A stretch of DNA of 46,268 bases from an uncultured Sutterella sp. (GCA_905212345.1 CAJMEC010000011.1:1-46268); one strand, 5' to 3'; shown: positions 1 to 8,847, counted from the stretch's first letter. The notes: generated by a model from the letters alone, not told the origin. Numbers and translations: made by a program.

Positions 1-105
1 ATATCCGTCCTTTCTGTAAGGGCGGTACCTCGATCTCGAAAACAGTTAGGCAGAGATCTGAAGCCCACAAGAGTTGTAAAGAGGGCGCCAAAATTTGACG
101 CACGT
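1..105 (-). ncRNA. Candidate structured small RNA, 5' part only (runs off the window edge)
   Basis: A good sigma-70 promoter on the minus strand (TTGAAA at 135-140, 18-base spacer, TACAAT at 111-116) would start a transcript near 105 and read out of the window. No open frame fits. The transcript can fold: GATCTC (53-58) pairs with GAGATC (32-37), and GGGC/GCCC segments outside extend the rod. A rod-like RNA next to a housekeeping gene would suit 6S RNA, but only the 5' part is visible and the family is not confirmed. Confidence 0.35.
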
Positions 106-110
106 CGAGT

Positions 111-140
111 ATTGTACGGGTTATCCCTGTATTTTTTCAA
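111..140 (-). promoter_or_regulatory. Sigma-70 promoter at the 3' end of yigZ
   Basis: TTGAAA (135-140) and TACAAT (111-116) on the minus strand are separated by 18 bases. The -35 box overlaps the last yigZ codons. It drives whatever lies left of position 105. It is close to consensus but untested. Confidence 0.5.
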
Positions 141-750
141 TAAGCAAACCACCTGATGTTTTTTGAGTGAGGGTGTTAATCAGGTTTTCTGTTTGTGATT
201 GCGGAACTGAAACCGTGAAGGAGGCATCCATTGCGAAGTCTTTTTCAAGAATTCTTGCCCGATGGTTTTCAAATTCTCGCAGGGCAATATTGACAAAAGG
301 ATGTTCCAGCGTGAGTTTCAAAAGATCGGATGGAACGCGTTCGGTTACAGGAAGAGTCTCCAATCCTAACTTAACCAAACCTTGATAGGCGCGAACTAAA
401 CCGCCAGTTCCCAACAAAATGCCGCCGAAATAGCGAGTGACAACCGCAGCGATCTCTCCCACTCCGCAATGAAGCAACACGGTAAGCATGGGGCGGCCTG
501 CCGTTCCTTTCGGTTCTCCGTCGTCGCTGGCGCCGATTTGAGCCGTACTGCCGGGTTCGCCGGCCACATACGCCCAGCAATTGTGAGTCGCCTGGCCGTG
601 TTCGGCTCGAACAGAGTCAATAAATGCCTTGGCTTCTTCCGGAGAACTCACACGGGCCATTGTCACGATAAAACGTGAGCGATGAATCGTTTCTTCTGCC
701 CTGTGAATTTCGCCCGCAGCAAGGTTCGGAACGTTATAACGATCAGCCAT
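121..750 (-). CDS. yigZ: YigZ/IMPACT family protein
   Basis: 209 residues, the usual size for the bacterial YigZ/IMPACT family. The N-terminal Impact domain is clear: ATHNCWAY at about 54-61, DDGEPKGTAG at 76-85, and the diagnostic run from TRYFGG to GGLVRAY at 105-122. The C-terminal half is the ferredoxin-like DUF1949 domain. In eukaryotes IMPACT acts on Gcn2 signalling; the bacterial role is not firmly known, and a nucleotide or RNA-related function is usually assumed. It lies downstream of groESL on the same strand but behind a strong hairpin, so it is probably transcribed separately or by read-through. The family call is certain; the function is open. Confidence 0.93.
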   Translation of the reverse strand: MADRYNVPNLAAGEIHRAEETIHRSRFIVTMARVSSPEEAKAFIDSVRAEHGQATHNCWAYVAGEPGSTAQIGASDDGEPKGTAGRPMLTVLLHCGVGEIAAVVTRYFGGILLGTGGLVRAYQGLVKLGLETLPVTERVPSDLLKLTLEHPFVNIALREFENHRARILEKDFAMDASFTVSVPQSQTENLINTLTQKTSGGLLIEKIQG

Positions 751-765
751 TGTTTATGCAAGAAA

Positions 766-797
766 TGGCCCGGGAAAGAATAATCCTTCTCGGGCCA
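766..797 (-). terminator. Rho-independent terminator after groESL
   Basis: TGGCCCG pairs with CGGGCCA in a long GC-rich hairpin in the groEL-yigZ gap, followed on the minus strand by TTTCTTG. The U tract is modest, so some read-through into yigZ is plausible. Confidence 0.65.
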
Positions 798-824
798 AGT
801 ATCAGATCATTCGGTTGATACCGA

Positions 825-2459
825 TTACATCATCGGCATACCGTCCATGCCGCCCATGGCCGGAGCCACAGGTTGCTTGTCTTCAGGGATGTCACCGATC
901 ATGCAGTCGGTGGTGAGGATCAAGCTGGCAACAGAAGCGGCATTTTGCAAGGCCGTACGGGTCACCTTGGTCGGATCCAAGACTCCCATGGCAACCATAT
1001 CGCCGTATTCGCTCGTTTGGGCGTTAAAGCCATAATTGCCTTCACCGTTGGCAACGGCGTTCACGACCACGCTCGGTTCGAGACCAGCGTTGCCGACGAT
1101 TTGACGCATCGGTTCTTCCATGGCGCGCAAGACAATCTTGATGCCAGCCGTTTGTTCTTCGTTGTCACCCTTCAATTGAGCAACAGCCTTTTGAGCACGA
1201 ACGAGAGCAACACCGCCTCCCGGCACCACACCTTCTTCAACGGCAGCGCGGGTAGCATGCAAGGCGTCATCAACACGAGCCTTCTTTTCCTTCATTTCAA
1301 CTTCGGTGGCAGCGCCAACCTTGATTAAGGCAACGCCACCGGCCAACTTGGCCACACGTTCTTGAAGCTTTTCGCGGTCATAGTCGCTCGTCACGCTTTC
1401 GATTTGCGTGCGGATGTTCTTGACACGTGCTTCGATCATTTCGGGGTTGCCGGCGCCGTTGATGATCGTGGTGTTTTCCTTGTTAACTTCAACGCGCTTG
1501 GCTTGACCCAAATGTTCAAGCGTAGCCTTGTCGAGAGACAAACCGATGTCCTTCGTGACAAGTGTGCCGCCCGTCAAGATGGCGATATCTTCCAATGTGG
1601 CCTTACGGCGATCACCGAAGCCCGGGGCCTTAACAGCGCAGACCTTCAAGATGCCGCGCAAGCTATTAACAACGAGCGTAGCGAGGGCTTCGCCTTCCAA
1701 GTCTTCGCAAATGATCAAGAGCGGACGACCAGCCTTGGCCACTTGTTCAAGAATCGGGAGCAAATCACGGATATTGCTGATCTTTTGATCATGCAACAAG
1801 ATGTACGGGTTTTCAAGCACAGCCACTTGCTTGTCCGGATTCGTGATGAAGTACGGAGAGAGGTAGCCACGGTCAAATTGCATACCTTCGACTACATCCA
1901 ATTCGTTCTTCAAGGACTTGCCGTCTTCAACCGTGATCACGCCTTCCTTGCCGACCTTTTCCATGGCTTCTGCGATGATTTCACCGATTTCTTGGTCGCT
2001 GTTGGCAGAAATAGAACCGACTTGAGCGATTTCCTTCGTGGTGGTCACGGGTTTGCTGATTTTCTTCAATTCAGCAATGGCGCATTCAACAGCCTTGTCG
2101 ATGCCGCGCTTCAAATCCATCGGATTCATACCAGCGGCCACAAACTTCATGCCTTCAACAACGATGGCTTGGGCCAAAACCGTAGCGGTTGTCGTACCGT
2201 CACCGGCATTGTCATTGGTCTTGGAGGCCACTTCACGAACCATTTGAGCGCCCATGTTTTCGAACTTATCCTTGAGTTCGATTTCGCGAGCAACCGTTAC
2301 ACCGTCTTTGGTGACCAAGGGGCTACCGAAGTTACGATCCAAAACAACATTACGACCCTTCGGACCCAACGTCACTTTAACGGCGTTAGCCAAAATGTTG
2401 ATGCCGCGAACCATGCGCACGCGAGCGTCATCACCAAAAAGAACTTGTTTAGCAGTCAT
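825..2459 (-). CDS. groEL: Chaperonin GroEL (Hsp60)
   Basis: 544 residues, full length. The start (MTAKQVLFGDDARVRMV), the ATP-binding motif GDGTTTATVLA near residue 86, the conserved apical and equatorial domains, and the Gly/Met-rich tail ending GGMDGMPMM identify the large chaperonin subunit. It forms the double-ring ATP-driven folding chamber with GroES in the cytoplasm. It follows groES with a 40-base gap in one operon under the sigma-32 promoter at 2922-2949. No unusual features; it appears to be the only groEL in the window. Confidence 0.99.
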   Translation of the reverse strand: MTAKQVLFGDDARVRMVRGINILANAVKVTLGPKGRNVVLDRNFGSPLVTKDGVTVAREIELKDKFENMGAQMVREVASKTNDNAGDGTTTATVLAQAIVVEGMKFVAAGMNPMDLKRGIDKAVECAIAELKKISKPVTTTKEIAQVGSISANSDQEIGEIIAEAMEKVGKEGVITVEDGKSLKNELDVVEGMQFDRGYLSPYFITNPDKQVAVLENPYILLHDQKISNIRDLLPILEQVAKAGRPLLIICEDLEGEALATLVVNSLRGILKVCAVKAPGFGDRRKATLEDIAILTGGTLVTKDIGLSLDKATLEHLGQAKRVEVNKENTTIINGAGNPEMIEARVKNIRTQIESVTSDYDREKLQERVAKLAGGVALIKVGAATEVEMKEKKARVDDALHATRAAVEEGVVPGGGVALVRAQKAVAQLKGDNEEQTAGIKIVLRAMEEPMRQIVGNAGLEPSVVVNAVANGEGNYGFNAQTSEYGDMVAMGVLDPTKVTRTALQNAASVASLILTTDCMIGDIPEDKQPVAPAMGGMDGMPMM

Positions 2460-2499
2460 GGGTTAATACTCCAACTAATAAATCTGTACTGGCGGAAAA

Positions 2500-2787
2500 T
2501 TATTCCAACACGCCCATGATGTCTTCTTCGCGCATCACGAGCAACTCTTCACCTTCAACCTTAACGGTTTGGCCGGCGTACTTACCGAAGAGCACGCGGT
2601 CGCCCACTTTCACATCCATGGGGATGATCTTACCGGCGTCGTCACGCTTGCCGGGGCCAACAGCCAAGACTTCACCTTGGTCGGGCTTTTCACCGGCGCT
2701 ATCCGGAATAACGATACCGGCAGCGGTCGTACGTTCACTTTCCAGGCGCTTGACGATCACACGGTCGTGCAGAGGACGAATTTGCAT
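2500..2787 (-). CDS. groES: Co-chaperonin GroES (Hsp10)
   Basis: 95 residues, typical of GroES. It starts MQIRPLHDRVIVKRLE, carries the mobile-loop segment (about 16-35, ending in IVIPDSAGEKP) and the roof-loop region, and ends MREEDIMGVLE. It caps the GroEL ring. It is the first gene of the groES-groEL operon; an AGGAG-type ribosome site (GGAGAC) precedes the ATG. The 178-base leader up to dacB contains the heat-shock promoter. Certain assignment. Confidence 0.99.
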   Translation of the reverse strand: MQIRPLHDRVIVKRLESERTTAAGIVIPDSAGEKPDQGEVLAVGPGKRDDAGKIIPMDVKVGDRVLFGKYAGQTVKVEGEELLVMREEDIMGVLE

Positions 2788-2921
2788 TTGGAATGTCTCC
2801 TAACTATTAAATTCAAAATCGATTCTAAAAAAACCATACTGGGTCAATTTTCGGGCAATTTCTTTTCGATTGCGAGACAATATGCGCAACCGAACCATTT
2901 ACCCCTTGAAACTAATGCTTC

Positions 2922-2949
2922 ATATGGGGATGCTTTTTCCAATTTCAAG
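2922..2949 (-). promoter_or_regulatory. Sigma-32 (RpoH) heat-shock promoter of groESL
   Basis: On the minus strand CTTGAAA (2943-2949) is followed after 13 bases by CCCCATAT (2922-2929). This matches the RpoH consensus CTTGAAA-N11-16-CCCCATNT almost perfectly. The predicted start is about 130 bases upstream of groES. No CIRCE/HrcA palindrome was seen, so control looks RpoH-type. Confidence 0.85.
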
Positions 2950-2966
2950 GGCATGGGCTAAAAAAG

Positions 2967-4385
2967 ATGAAAAATTTTACTTTCTCAAGCGTTCTTTCAT
3001 TGTTAACTTGTTGTTTTGTAATGGAAATGGCTTGGGCTCAAAATTTTCTGCCGCCCACGGTTTCAGACGCTTTACGTTCTGAGAATCTTCAGAAGAATCA
3101 GATGGCTGCCAGTGTGGTGGCTTTGGACGGGGGGCGGCTTTCTTTGAATTGGCGAGATCGAGTCAAGGTTATTCCCGCCTCAACAGAAAAAATGGTAACA
3201 ACATTGGCGGCTTTGGAATTTTTGGGGCCGGATTGGCGTTGGAAAACTTCGTTTTATTACACAGGGGAGATTTCAGACGGCGTTTTAATCGGAACACTTT
3301 TTATTAAAGGAGGAGGAGACCCTAAATATGTGGTTGAAAATTTGTGGCGAGACCTCTCGCGTCTAAAGTCCATGGGTATTGACCACATCGCAGGAGACGT
3401 TGTCATTGATCGCTCGTACTTTGAAAAAGATAAGCAAGATCCTGAATTTGAAGAGGATTGGGATCGCCCCTATACTGCGCCGGCGGATGCGGCGCTTCTA
3501 AACTACCGCTCTATTGCACTGACTCTGACGCCTCAAGAAAAGCAAAAGCGAGCGCGTGTTACCGTCTCGCCTCAAATTGAAGGTCTAGAAGTTCCGGCAT
3601 CAGTTCCCTTATCTCGGCGCAAAGCTTGTGTGCAATGGCGTCAGGCTTTGAAATTGGATATAGAAAATCCCTGGTCGCCTCAGTTTGAAGGAGCTTTACC
3701 TTCTGGGTGTGATGAAAAAATCCTGGCTTATTTGGCGCCTGATGCTAATACGTATTGGCAGGTTTATATGAAGAGTGTTGCGCGTCAAGTCGGATTGGCC
3801 TGGGATGGAAAGGTCATTGATGGAAGTGTTCCTGAAGGAGCTCAGCTTTTATTTGATGCCTGGTCGGACGATTTAGGCACGCTCGTAAAACTCACTAACA
3901 AATTCAGCAATAATGTTTTTGCCAAGCATCTTTTGCTGACAATGGCTGCTAAGGACAGTCCGCAAGTGCCGGCGAGTTATTTTCACGCAAGAAAAATCGT
4001 TGAGCAGTGGTTAACTTTGGCTGTTAAAACGACGCCAGGTGAAATCATTCTGGATAATGGATCAGGACTATCTCGCAGAAGCCGGGTAACGGCACGCGCC
4101 ATGACTAAACTGATTGCCTACGGTTGGAAGAGTGTCAGAATGCCGGAGTGGATTTCATCATTTCCAATATCGGCAACCGATGGGACAATGTCTAAACGTC
4201 AGGCAGCTCCCGGCCATGCCTACATTAAAACGGGCCTGCTCAATAATGTGAAATCCGCCGGTGGCATGGTGCAGGCAAAAAGCGGTAAACGATACGCGCT
4301 CTACGCCGTTGTCCAAGGGAAAAATGCCACCAAAACGGATGCCCCGATTGATCGCCTAATCGAATGGATTTATTTCAACGGTTAG
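2967..4385 (+). CDS. dacB: D-alanyl-D-alanine carboxypeptidase/endopeptidase (PBP4, S13 family)
   Basis: 472 residues, typical for PBP4. A signal peptide (about 1-25, ending AWAQ) directs it to the periplasm. The three penicillin-binding motifs are intact: SxxK at 72-75 (STEK), SxN at 314-316 (SNN) and KTG at 421-423. The long insert between the first two motifs is characteristic of the S13 family. It trims peptidoglycan side chains and cleaves cross-links. It is transcribed away from groESL and converges with the pyridoxal kinase gene, with 14 bases between the stop codons. The family is certain; the symbol is by homology. Confidence 0.95.
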   Translation: MKNFTFSSVLSLLTCCFVMEMAWAQNFLPPTVSDALRSENLQKNQMAASVVALDGGRLSLNWRDRVKVIPASTEKMVTTLAALEFLGPDWRWKTSFYYTGEISDGVLIGTLFIKGGGDPKYVVENLWRDLSRLKSMGIDHIAGDVVIDRSYFEKDKQDPEFEEDWDRPYTAPADAALLNYRSIALTLTPQEKQKRARVTVSPQIEGLEVPASVPLSRRKACVQWRQALKLDIENPWSPQFEGALPSGCDEKILAYLAPDANTYWQVYMKSVARQVGLAWDGKVIDGSVPEGAQLLFDAWSDDLGTLVKLTNKFSNNVFAKHLLLTMAAKDSPQVPASYFHARKIVEQWLTLAVKTTPGEIILDNGSGLSRRSRVTARAMTKLIAYGWKSVRMPEWISSFPISATDGTMSKRQAAPGHAYIKTGLLNNVKSAGGMVQAKSGKRYALYAVVQGKNATKTDAPIDRLIEWIYFNG

Positions 4386-4399
4386 AAAGCCTAATCTAC

Positions 4400-5242
4400 T
4401 TAGTCAAACAAGTGTTTCAAGCAGGGTTCAACCTGAACGCCTTCTCGGTAGTCACTGCCGGACTTGTAGGTGTAGTCAATAGCAAGACTCACAAATTTCA
4501 TGGCGAGTAACACGGCCTCGTTCAAAGATTTCCCTTGAAGCATGCCTCCGGTTAAAACACTTGTAAATAAATCGCCTGTTCCACAGGTTGAAAAGGGAAT
4601 GCGCGGTGTACTGAAATCGTGATAAGCACCGGTTTCTGCATCATAACAGGCTACCTTAATTTGTCCTTCTTCAGCGGGGACACTGGTGATGACAACTTTT
4701 TGCTTCTGATGGCCATTGGAAAGAGTGCGACAAATGTTTTGCAATGTGTCGCGGTCGGGGGCAGTCGAGTTGTAAGGCTGATCAAGTAATAAACAGGCTT
4801 CCGTGTAGTTGGGTGTGATGACATCGGCTTCTTTTGTCAGGGCCCGCATATGCGTGACAAAGTCAGAATTTAGCGTTGGATACAGAGCGCCGTCATCGCC
4901 CATCGCGGGATCCACAACAACGAGAACGTTTTTTGAATTTAAACGAGCAAAACGGCTGATCGCTTCCTTGACGATTTCAATTTGACCGACATCGGCCAGA
5001 AATCCGCTATAAATACAGTCATAGTTAAGGCCAAGTTTTTGCCACTTGTCCATAAAAGCGCTCATTTTTGAGCTGAAATCCGAGAAGGTGAAGTCGCCAT
5101 AGGTAAAGTTATTGCTGAAAATGGCGGTGGGAAACGGACAAACTTGGGAGCCCATTGCCGAAATCACCGGGATGGCCGCTGTGAGTGAGCAGCGACCGAA
5201 TGAACAAAGATCATGAATTGCCAAAACTCTTTTAGTAGCCAT
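4400..5242 (-). CDS. pdxY: Pyridoxal/pyridoxamine kinase
   Basis: Ribokinase-fold PfkB-type vitamin B6 kinase. The start ATKRVLAIHDLCSFGRCSL and the phosphate-binding/catalytic CGTGDLF motif near the C-terminus fit the PdxY/PdxK group, which phosphorylates pyridoxal-type vitamers to the 5'-phosphates. The start is set at 5242 (280 residues): AAGGAG lies 7 bases ahead of this ATG, whereas an in-frame ATG at 5260 overlaps that ribosome site and would add a non-conserved MSRSFS. PdxY and PdxK cannot be separated by eye. The gene stands alone, convergent with dacB. Confidence 0.88.
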   Translation of the reverse strand: MATKRVLAIHDLCSFGRCSLTAAIPVISAMGSQVCPFPTAIFSNNFTYGDFTFSDFSSKMSAFMDKWQKLGLNYDCIYSGFLADVGQIEIVKEAISRFARLNSKNVLVVVDPAMGDDGALYPTLNSDFVTHMRALTKEADVITPNYTEACLLLDQPYNSTAPDRDTLQNICRTLSNGHQKQKVVITSVPAEEGQIKVACYDAETGAYHDFSTPRIPFSTCGTGDLFTSVLTGGMLQGKSLNEAVLLAMKFVSLAIDYTYKSGSDYREGVQVEPCLKHLFD

Positions 5243-5865
5243 GGAAAAACTCCTTGACATTGGGGGAAGCTATTTATTCGTTGTGATGAGCAACAGAGTC
5301 TAATCGGAATTTTTTGACTGTGCATAGTTCTTTTAGCCTAGGTTCTTTTTTCAGAAAAACAGAAACTTTGAGCTAACTCAAAGAAAAAATTAGTCGACAA
5401 AAATAAGGAAAAAAATTTTAGGTAATAAAAAATAGAAATTTAGTTAATTATTTGATATTTATATATTTTTTTAATTATTTTCCGTTGTTTTAAAGAAAAT
5501 ATTCGACAATTTTCCTAAAGAAAATACAGTAATTAATAGCGATAAGTCTTAAAAACTGAAATCCAGTTTTTTTACGGCCCCCTACTCTTGATCTGAAATT
5601 AAAAATGAATGCTGATTTTTTCAAGCTATTGCCGAAGAATGTTGTTTTAATGATATGTATTGTCGGCTTTTTGTTGAGTGTTTTCGACTATTGCTGAAAG
5701 TTAGAATTAATTGAAAGGGTTTGTTTCAGAAGACTGAATCAATAAACTGTCTCCTCACAACTTGAGCGGAGGCTCTTTTTGTACCGAATAAACGGACTGG
5801 CGGTGACGGCGCGCGACAAAAACGGTAAGACCGAATCACCGGTAAATGCTCATAGGAGATAAAAA
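5243..5865. other. Long AT-rich intergenic region and leader of the amino-acid transporter operon
   Basis: About 620 bases between divergent pdxY and the ABC transporter operon. The first 400 bases are very AT-rich with many A and T runs. Near the operon, GAGC/GCTC (about 5764-5776) forms a small hairpin followed by five T, and CGGTGA/TCACCG arms lie between 5801 and 5843. This suggests a structured 5' leader with a possible attenuator. No known riboswitch consensus was recognised. No convincing gene was found; a 30-codon frame at 5605 lacks a ribosome site. Confidence 0.4.
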
Positions 5866-6618
5866 ATGACCTTTAAAGCAAAAATGACTGCGATGGCGGC
5901 TATTTTGGCTGCTGCCGGTGTGATGGCTCAGGCACAGGCTGCCGAAGTTTACAACGTGGGTTCAAACATGGCTTTTGCTCCGTTTGAATATGTGGACGAA
6001 AACAATCAACCGGCCGGCTTTGAAATGGAGTTGATCGTTGCGATTGCCAAAGCCCAGGGAGCAGAGGTGAAATTGCATAACGTTCCCTTTGACGGTCTGA
6101 TTCCCTCTCTTCAAACGGGAGCCATCGATATCGCCATGTCCGGCATCACCATTACCGATCAACGTAAGCGTCGCGTTCTTTTCTCGACGCCTTATTATCA
6201 GTCGGGCTTGGCGGTGATGGTTCGTGAAGCCGATAAAGGCAAGTACACCACAATTGATAGCGTCAAAGGCAAGACCTTGTGTGCTCAAATCGGCACAACC
6301 GGCGCAATCACTGCTCGCAAATTCTCCGGCAAGAATGTGAAGGAATTCAACAACGCCCCGGAAACTTTCATGGAATTGCAATCGGGTGGATGTGATGCCG
6401 TTGTGCATGACAAGCCTGTTATGGATTACTATATGGCTCGTCGCGGCACTAAAGGTGTGTACCGTTTGCCTGAGACCTTGTCGGCTGAAGATTATGGTAT
6501 CGCAGTGGCAAAGAACAACCAGAAGCTTGCCGATTGGTTAAACGCCGGTCTTGAAAAGATCAAGGCCAGTGGCGAGTACGATAAGATCTATACCAAGTGG
6601 TTTGGCGCCCAAAAATAA
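5866..6618 (+). CDS. Amino-acid ABC transporter substrate-binding protein (family 3), copy 1
   Basis: 250 residues with a clear signal peptide (about 1-26, ending AQAQAA). The solute-binding family 3 core is complete: FAPFEYVDENNQPAGFEMEL, then the ligand-binding SGITIT and QIGTTGA segments and the closing YDKIYTKWFG. It captures a polar amino acid in the periplasm and delivers it to the permease at 7422. A strong ribosome site (AGGAG) precedes the ATG. It is first in a four-gene operon and closely similar to the next gene. The exact ligand (glutamine, glutamate, arginine or another) cannot be read from the sequence. Confidence 0.92.
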   Translation: MTFKAKMTAMAAILAAAGVMAQAQAAEVYNVGSNMAFAPFEYVDENNQPAGFEMELIVAIAKAQGAEVKLHNVPFDGLIPSLQTGAIDIAMSGITITDQRKRRVLFSTPYYQSGLAVMVREADKGKYTTIDSVKGKTLCAQIGTTGAITARKFSGKNVKEFNNAPETFMELQSGGCDAVVHDKPVMDYYMARRGTKGVYRLPETLSAEDYGIAVAKNNQKLADWLNAGLEKIKASGEYDKIYTKWFGAQK

Positions 6619-6659
6619 AGATGGGTGAGAGCCTGCCGGATGGTAGAAAGGATTAGAAA

Positions 6660-7397
6660 ATGATGAAGAAATTTTTACTCTCGTTGGCTGTCGGAGCTGC
6701 TTTAGCTACAAGCGCTCAAGCGGCAACAATCAGTGTTGGAACTGAAGCAACGTTTGCACCGTTTGAATTCATGGATGAACAAACAAAGCAATTGACTGGT
6801 TTTGACATGGAAATTATTGAAGCGGTTGCCAAGGAAATGGGCGATGAAGTGCGTGTGCACAACATGGGGTTCGACGCCTTGATCCCGTCGCTTCAAACCG
6901 GAATCATCGACGTGACAGTTGCCGCCATGACGATTACGCCCGAGCGCCAAAAGAGGGTGGATTTCACAGATCCTTACTATCAGTCCGGCCTTGTGATCAT
7001 GGTGCGCAAGGAAGATGCGAAAAAGTACACCGATTTTGAAAGCCTTGAAGGGCAACGTTTGTGTGCACAGATCGGCACGACCGGAGCCATGATGGCCAAA
7101 CGCGTGAAAAACGCTAAGGTAACCGAATTTAACAGCATCACTGAAGCCTTTATGGAATTAAAGACAAAGGGTTGCACAGCAGTGATTAACGATAAGCCGG
7201 TGGTGGACTATTACTTGGTTCGCCGCGGTGACGAGACCGTCACGACGGTGCCTCAGGTCTTCGATGCGGAGCATTATGGGATGGCTGTTAAAAAAGGCAA
7301 CAAGGCTCTCATTGAAAAGCTCAACGAAGGCCTTAAGCGCATACGCGCCAATGGTGTCTACGACAAGATTTACACCAAGTGGTTTGGCGCTCATTAA
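6660..7397 (+). CDS. Amino-acid ABC transporter substrate-binding protein (family 3), copy 2
   Basis: 245 residues, signal peptide about 1-21 (ending SAQA). It is a tandem paralogue of the preceding gene: both share FAPFEF/Y, SLQTG, LCAQIGTTGA, DKPV.DYY and the YDKIYTKWFGA end, but differ widely elsewhere. It is therefore an old or fast-diverging duplication, probably giving the one transporter two ligand specificities. It lies 41 bases after copy 1 and 24 bases before the permease, in one operon. The ligand is not identified. Confidence 0.92.
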   Translation: MMKKFLLSLAVGAALATSAQAATISVGTEATFAPFEFMDEQTKQLTGFDMEIIEAVAKEMGDEVRVHNMGFDALIPSLQTGIIDVTVAAMTITPERQKRVDFTDPYYQSGLVIMVRKEDAKKYTDFESLEGQRLCAQIGTTGAMMAKRVKNAKVTEFNSITEAFMELKTKGCTAVINDKPVVDYYLVRRGDETVTTVPQVFDAEHYGMAVKKGNKALIEKLNEGLKRIRANGVYDKIYTKWFGAH

Positions 7398-7421
7398 TTC
7401 ATAGAGAATACACAATAAAAA

Positions 7422-8084
7422 ATGTTTGACTTCCAACTTATCATTGACTCGCTTCCCTTGCTATTCCAAGGGGCGTGCGTCACGGTTCAAATTACAGCGA
7501 TCAGCGTGGGCCTGGGGTTGTTCTTCGGTCTTTTTATCGGTATCGCCCAGATTTCCCGCGTAGCCTTTTTCAGAGTTCCTGCAAAAATCTATGTGGACTT
7601 TTTGCGCGGCACTCCGCTTTTGGTTCAGATCTTCATGATCTATTTCGCCTTACCGCTTTTGATCGGGACTCGTATCGATCCATTCATTGCGGCTATTGTG
7701 GCTTGCAGTATCAACAGTAGCGCTTACATTGCCGAAATCTTCCGCGCTGGTATTCAGTCGATTGATAAGGGGCAGATGGAAGCCGGTCGTTCTTTGGGCT
7801 TGAATTGGTCTCAGACGATGCGCTTTATCATCATTCCTCAAGCGTTTAAGCGAATCATCCCGCCGCTGGGCAATGAATTTATCGCCATGTTGAAGGACTC
7901 TTCTTTGGTATCCGTGATTGGTTTCGAAGAATTGACTCGCCAAGGTCAGTTGGTGATTGCCAGCACGTACGGTGCCATGGAAATTTGGACTGCCGTTGCA
8001 TTGATTTACTTACTGATGACCATGCCGATTACCCGTTTGGTCGCTTATTTGGAAAAGAGGTTCAAGTCAAATGATCGTAATTAA
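7422..8084 (+). CDS. Polar amino-acid ABC transporter permease
   Basis: 220 residues, a HisM/GlnP-type inner-membrane permease with about five membrane spans. The EAA loop is clear in EAGRSLGLNWSQTMRFIIIPQAFKRIIPPLGNEF (about 125-158). The N-terminal TVQITAISVGLGLFFGL segment is typical. It forms the channel, probably as a homodimer because only one permease gene is present. The 3' end overlaps the ATPase gene by 14 bases, implying translational coupling. Confidence 0.94.
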   Translation: MFDFQLIIDSLPLLFQGACVTVQITAISVGLGLFFGLFIGIAQISRVAFFRVPAKIYVDFLRGTPLLVQIFMIYFALPLLIGTRIDPFIAAIVACSINSSAYIAEIFRAGIQSIDKGQMEAGRSLGLNWSQTMRFIIIPQAFKRIIPPLGNEFIAMLKDSSLVSVIGFEELTRQGQLVIASTYGAMEIWTAVALIYLLMTMPITRLVAYLEKRFKSNDRN

Positions 8085-8790
8085 AGACTTAAAAAAGGCC
8101 TTCGGCGATCATGTCGTTCTGCCTTGTGTGAACATGGAGATCAAAGAGCGCGAAGTGGTGGTGATCATCGGTCCGTCGGGTTCGGGCAAGAGTACGCTTT
8201 TGCGTAGCATCACGCACTTGGAACAGCCGACTGAAGGCAAGATTTTCATCGCCGGTGAAGAGGTTGATGATAAAACCAATATTGACCACATCCGCGCGGA
8301 AGTCGGCATGGTGTTCCAGCACTTCAATTTATTTGAAAATATGACAGTGCTGCAAAATCTGACACTCGCTCCGATTCAGGTTCGTAAGATGAGTAAAGAG
8401 AAGGCCGAAGAAATTGCGTTCCGCCTTTTGGATAAGGTGGGCTTGCGCAATAAGGCTGATCAATACCCCTCTCAGCTCTCCGGCGGTCAAAAACAACGTG
8501 TTGCGATCGCTCGCGCATTGGCAATGCGGCCGAAGGCTTTGTTGTTTGATGAACCGACTTCTGCATTGGATCCGGAAATGGTGAAAGAAGTGCTCGACGT
8601 GATGAAGCAGTTGGCCAAAGAAGGTATGACCATGGTGGTCGTTACGCACGAAATGGGTTTTGCCCGTGAAGTGGGTGACCGGGTGATTTTCATGGATGGC
8701 GGCAGCATTGTGGAAGAGGGGACGCCTGAGCAGATCTTTAGTAATCCGCAACATAACCGCACGAAAGCCTTCTTGTCGAAAGTGCTTTAA
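8071..8790 (+). CDS. glnQ: Polar amino-acid ABC transporter ATP-binding protein
   Basis: 239 residues, GlnQ/HisP-type ATPase. Walker A GPSGSGKST (about 34-42), Q-loop VFQHFNLF, signature LSGGQKQR, Walker B ALLFDEPTSALD, and switch histidine VVVTHEMGF are all intact. It powers uptake through the permease at 7422. Last gene of the operon, ending before a strong terminator at 8808-8847. The family is certain; the symbol is used for the GlnQ class and does not prove glutamine as substrate. Confidence 0.94.
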   Translation: MIVIKDLKKAFGDHVVLPCVNMEIKEREVVVIIGPSGSGKSTLLRSITHLEQPTEGKIFIAGEEVDDKTNIDHIRAEVGMVFQHFNLFENMTVLQNLTLAPIQVRKMSKEKAEEIAFRLLDKVGLRNKADQYPSQLSGGQKQRVAIARALAMRPKALLFDEPTSALDPEMVKEVLDVMKQLAKEGMTMVVVTHEMGFAREVGDRVIFMDGGSIVEEGTPEQIFSNPQHNRTKAFLSKVL

Positions 8791-8807
8791 AGAAAACGTT
8801 GCTTAAC

Positions 8808-8847
8808 AAAAAAGGCCGAGGGGCGATTGCCTTGCTCGGCCTTTTTT
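8808..8847. terminator. Bidirectional terminator between the ABC operon and the Nim-like gene
   Basis: AAGGCCGAG pairs with CTCGGCCTT and is flanked by A6 on the left and T6 on the right. It can end the plus-strand transporter operon and the convergent minus-strand gene whose stop codon is at 8846. Confidence 0.92.

Noticed and set aside
1362..2519. 385-codon open frame on the plus strand opposite groEL
   Set aside because: It is a shadow of groEL, a highly expressed gene with biased codon use; no ribosome site and no recognisable motif.
5605..5697. 30-codon membrane-like small ORF
   Set aside because: No ribosome site upstream and in AT-rich DNA where hydrophobic frames arise by chance.
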